This document shows, in pieces, positions 5,756 to 7,996 of a stretch of DNA of 7,996 nucleotides. Below the pieces are notes generated by a model. That model was not told where the DNA came from. It did no database searches and was given only the letters and a program-made list of their open reading frames with translations. The stretch lies in the NCBI GenBank assembly GCA_002386945.1, contig DGKH01000031.1, positions 11,839 to 19,834 of the forward strand, written 5' to 3'. The position numbers and the translations under genes are program-made. The stretch is from Proteobacteria bacterium UBA4575 (GTDB lineage: Bacteria > Pseudomonadota > Gammaproteobacteria > UBA4575). The stretch's first letter is position 1, and each line of letters opens with the position of its first letter.

Positions 5756-7882
5756 ATGATGAAAAAAGCTCTTTTACTGATTGCAGCTATCTCTTGCTTT
5801 ACCTTCATTTTACTCTCAGCATCCAACATTGATTGGAGTCTCGCTGGTCTGCAAGATCGGCAAAGTGAACTGGCGCAGGCATTTCACGACCAGCCTGTGC
5901 AATTTGCTAGCCTGTTTTTTGCATTCTATGTCATCGTGACGGCGTTCTCCCTACCGATGGCGGCCATCATGACGCTAGCTGCAGGTGCCATATTTGGCTT
6001 TAGCAAAGGCCTGTTTATTGTCTCCTTCGCCTCCACTATTGGCGCTAGTCTAGCCTTCTTGATCGCTCGTTATATCGCCCGTGACTGGATCCAAACACGC
6101 TATGCCGAGACCTTAAAAAAGATTAATCAAAAGGTTGAAGAAGAAGGTGCCTTATATCTGTTCTTCTTACGCATGGTCCCACTGTTCCCGTTTGGTCTGG
6201 TCAATGTCGTCACCGCAATGACGCCAATACGTCTAAGCACTTATTATTGGGTCAGCCAGCTCGGCATGCTGCCAGCGACCATGGTCTATGTAAATGCCGG
6301 TGTGCAGCTGGCTAGCATCCGATCAGCTCAGGATATCCTCTCGCTGAAGCTGATTCTTAGTTTCTTATTACTAGGCCTGTTCCCACTAACCGCCAACAAA
6401 TTTATGCAGATCCTGCGCCAGCGTAGGGCCTATCGAGGTTTTCAACGACCCAAGCAGTTTGACTATCACAACATCGTCATCGGTGGTGGTGCCGGCGGCC
6501 TAGTCGCCGCTTATAGCAGTGCCACGCTACAAGCCAAAGTTGCCTTAATTGAAGCCTCCGATATGGGTGGTGATTGCTTAAATACTGGCTGTGTACCGTC
6601 AAAATCGATCTTACGCAGTGCGAAATACGTACATAGCTTGAATCAAGCGCAGCACTATGGCGTAGCCCAAGTCGACTACCAGCTACAGTTTGGTGATGTT
6701 AGACAACGCATCATGAATAAAATCGCCCGCATCGCACCAAAAGACTCACGCCAACGCTACCGTGAACTAGGAGTCGATTGCATCCAAGGTCAGGCCAAAG
6801 TCATCTCACCTTGGCAGGTTGAGGTCAATGGCAAGGTACTCAATACCCGCAACATTACCATCGCCACTGGCGCACGCCCCAACACCTTAGATTTACCTGG
6901 CATCAGCGAGATCAACTATTACACCAGCGATAATATTTGGTCATTACAGACATTACCGCAACAGCTATTAATCATCGGTGCTGGCCCGATAGGCTGTGAA
7001 CTGGCGCAGGCTTTTCAACGCCTAGGTGCAGAAGTCAGCATGATTTTTCCATCTGAGCATATCTTAAACCGTGAAGACCCCGAACTCGCAGCAGTGGTAG
7101 AACAAGCCTTAATCGCCGATGGTGTGAAACTGTTCCCAGGCTTTAAAAGCCTGCGTTATGAAACAACAGATGCAGGTTCACGCCTTATTGGTGAACAATA
7201 TGGCAACAGCCTACAGGTCGAGTTCAGCCACCTACTAGTAGCCGTAGGGCGACAAGCCAACCTGACTGGCCTAGAAGCCCTAGCCCTAGAAACTAATGAA
7301 CAGGGACGCCTAGTCAGCAACAACTATCTACAGACACGCTTTAATAATGTCTATGCCTGTGGTGATGTCACCAGCCCACTTAATTACACCCATGTCGCTG
7401 CACATCAAGGCTGGTACGCTGCAGCCAACGCCAGCTTCGCCCCGTTTAAGCGCTTTCGCTGCAGCCTAGATCACGTACCGCTGGCGATCTTTACCGATCC
7501 AGAGATAGCCTCCTTAGGCCTGAATGAAGAAGCCGCCAAACAACAAAAAATCGATTATACGGTTACGCGCTTTGATATGGATGAGATTGATCGTGCCATC
7601 ACCGATGAGCACGATTCAGGCTTTATTAAGGTCTTAACACCAGTTAACAGCGACAAGATACTAGGTGTACAGATAGTGTCAGAAGGCGCCAGCGAACTGA
7701 TCCATGAATTTGTCCTCGCTAGAACCCACGGCCTGGGTTTGAACAAGATTCTACAAAGCATCCACCTCTACCCAAGTCGCAGTGAAATCAATCGCTTTGT
7801 TGCTGGAAAATGGCGACGCGAACGCTTTAGCGACCGAGCCAAACAATTACTACAACGCTATCAAGCATGGCGCTTAGGCTAG
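5756..7882 (+). CDS. Fusion of TVP38/TMEM64 membrane domain and FAD-dependent pyridine nucleotide-disulfide oxidoreductase
   Basis: The product has 708 residues in two modules. Residues 1 to about 218 form a TVP38/TMEM64 (VTT, DedA-related) membrane domain with a hydrophobic N-terminal helix, the FSLPMAAIMTLAAGAIFG segment (64-81), and the FFLRMVPLFPFGLVN signature (136-150). RQRRAYR after the last helix predicts that the rest is cytoplasmic. Residues about 235-700 are a glutathione reductase/mercuric reductase-like flavoprotein. They contain the FAD loop GGGAGG (243-248), the redox pair CLNTGC (Cys274, Cys279), an ATGARP segment (370-375), the NAD(P)H loop GAGPIG (408-413), the second FAD motif ACGDV (534-538) and a C-terminal dimerisation domain. 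In that last domain the usual HxHPTxSE reads HLYPSRSE (670-677), so Tyr672 occupies the position of the catalytic His. There is no HMA domain and no C-terminal Cys pair, so it is not a conventional mercuric reductase. The start has two ATGs (5756, 5759) after GTGGAAG; the second has better spacing. The reaction is unknown. Confidence 0.95.
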   Translation: MMKKALLLIAAISCFTFILLSASNIDWSLAGLQDRQSELAQAFHDQPVQFASLFFAFYVIVTAFSLPMAAIMTLAAGAIFGFSKGLFIVSFASTIGASLAFLIARYIARDWIQTRYAETLKKINQKVEEEGALYLFFLRMVPLFPFGLVNVVTAMTPIRLSTYYWVSQLGMLPATMVYVNAGVQLASIRSAQDILSLKLILSFLLLGLFPLTANKFMQILRQRRAYRGFQRPKQFDYHNIVIGGGAGGLVAAYSSATLQAKVALIEASDMGGDCLNTGCVPSKSILRSAKYVHSLNQAQHYGVAQVDYQLQFGDVRQRIMNKIARIAPKDSRQRYRELGVDCIQGQAKVISPWQVEVNGKVLNTRNITIATGARPNTLDLPGISEINYYTSDNIWSLQTLPQQLLIIGAGPIGCELAQAFQRLGAEVSMIFPSEHILNREDPELAAVVEQALIADGVKLFPGFKSLRYETTDAGSRLIGEQYGNSLQVEFSHLLVAVGRQANLTGLEALALETNEQGRLVSNNYLQTRFNNVYACGDVTSPLNYTHVAAHQGWYAAANASFAPFKRFRCSLDHVPLAIFTDPEIASLGLNEEAAKQQKIDYTVTRFDMDEIDRAITDEHDSGFIKVLTPVNSDKILGVQIVSEGASELIHEFVLARTHGLGLNKILQSIHLYPSRSEINRFVAGKWRRERFSDRAKQLLQRYQAWRLG

Positions 7883-7901
7883 TGATCTAGTAACGTAACT
7901 T

Positions 7902-7996
7902 ATGCGCGAAACTAAACCCCTATTATTCCCCAGCGATTTCCCCCAAATCCGCAGACAATCCAGTGATACTTTGCAGGTCAATCTGGGTTATCGTTG
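7902..7996 (+). CDS. Partial (5' end only) ArsS-like radical SAM/Cys-rich domain protein
   Basis: The first 31 codons of a gene run off the window edge. The translation contains FPQIRR (13-18) and then DTLQVNLGYR (22-31), and the next codon begins with TG, compatible with Cys. This matches my recollection of the start of the radical SAM/Cys-rich family that includes ArsS, where TLQVNLGYxC leads into the CxxxCxxC iron-sulfur motif. Characterised ArsS uses S-adenosylmethionine to attach an adenosyl group to dimethylarsenite on the route to arsenosugars. The radical SAM cysteines themselves lie outside the window, so the call rests on a short segment. ATG 7902 is the only possible start nearby, since an in-frame TAA sits at 7896-7898; no clear Shine-Dalgarno is visible. 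It follows the oxidoreductase stop by 19 bases on the same strand, suggesting one operon. Confidence 0.72.
   Translation, partial: MRETKPLLFPSDFPQIRRQSSDTLQVNLGYR

Noticed and set aside
5756..7882. Mercuric reductase (merA) as the name for the fusion's reductase half
   Set aside because: The CLNTGC redox site resembles MerA, but there is no N-terminal HMA domain and no C-terminal vicinal cysteine pair, and no mer genes are nearby.

Overview
The window reads as chromosomal DNA of moderate GC from a Gram-negative bacterium, most likely a gammaproteobacterium. The grounds are a lipobox-bearing ApbE, a YjgN (DUF898) protein paired with an M48 peptidase, and a TVP38/TMEM64-FAD oxidoreductase fusion of a type I associate with aquatic gammaproteobacteria. 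This taxonomic placement is inference from family content; no rRNA or species marker is present. Coding density is very high. No insertion sequence, tRNA, rRNA, CRISPR array or phage gene was seen, and no gene-free stretch exceeds about 120 bases.

Layout. (1) Positions 69-1109, plus strand: apbE, a lipoprotein FAD:protein FMN transferase. (2) Positions 1139-5640, minus strand: a compact row read right to left. It holds a fumarylacetoacetate hydrolase (FAH) family enzyme, a DUF898/YjgN polytopic membrane protein, an M48 zinc peptidase with one clear membrane anchor, and a MATE efflux transporter. The last three are joined by two 4-base ATGA stop/start overlaps, so they are almost certainly co-translated. 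The FAH gene lies 43 bases upstream of DUF898 and may share the transcript. apbE and MATE converge on a 29-base gap with no recognisable terminator. (3) Positions 5641-5755: the only divergent intergenic region, which contains a 7-base inverted repeat. (4) Positions 5756-7882, plus strand: a 708-residue fusion of a TVP38/TMEM64 (VTT) membrane domain to a flavoprotein disulfide reductase module. (5) Positions 7902-7996, plus strand: the first 31 codons of a gene cut by the window edge. Its FPxIxR...TLQVNLGYR(C) start matches my knowledge of the ArsS-type radical SAM/Cys-rich family (arsenosugar biosynthesis).

The most interesting part is the right edge. A membrane-anchored flavin/dithiol reductase, with Tyr replacing the usual catalytic His, sits 19 bases before and in line with an apparent ArsS-type radical SAM gene. 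This looks like the start of an organoarsenic-type or related radical SAM metabolic cluster that continues beyond the window. The second point of interest is the tightly coupled DUF898-M48 peptidase pair, a recurrent association whose substrate I do not know to be established. The remaining genes are ordinary, except that two (FAH and DUF898) probably start downstream of the longest possible reading frame.
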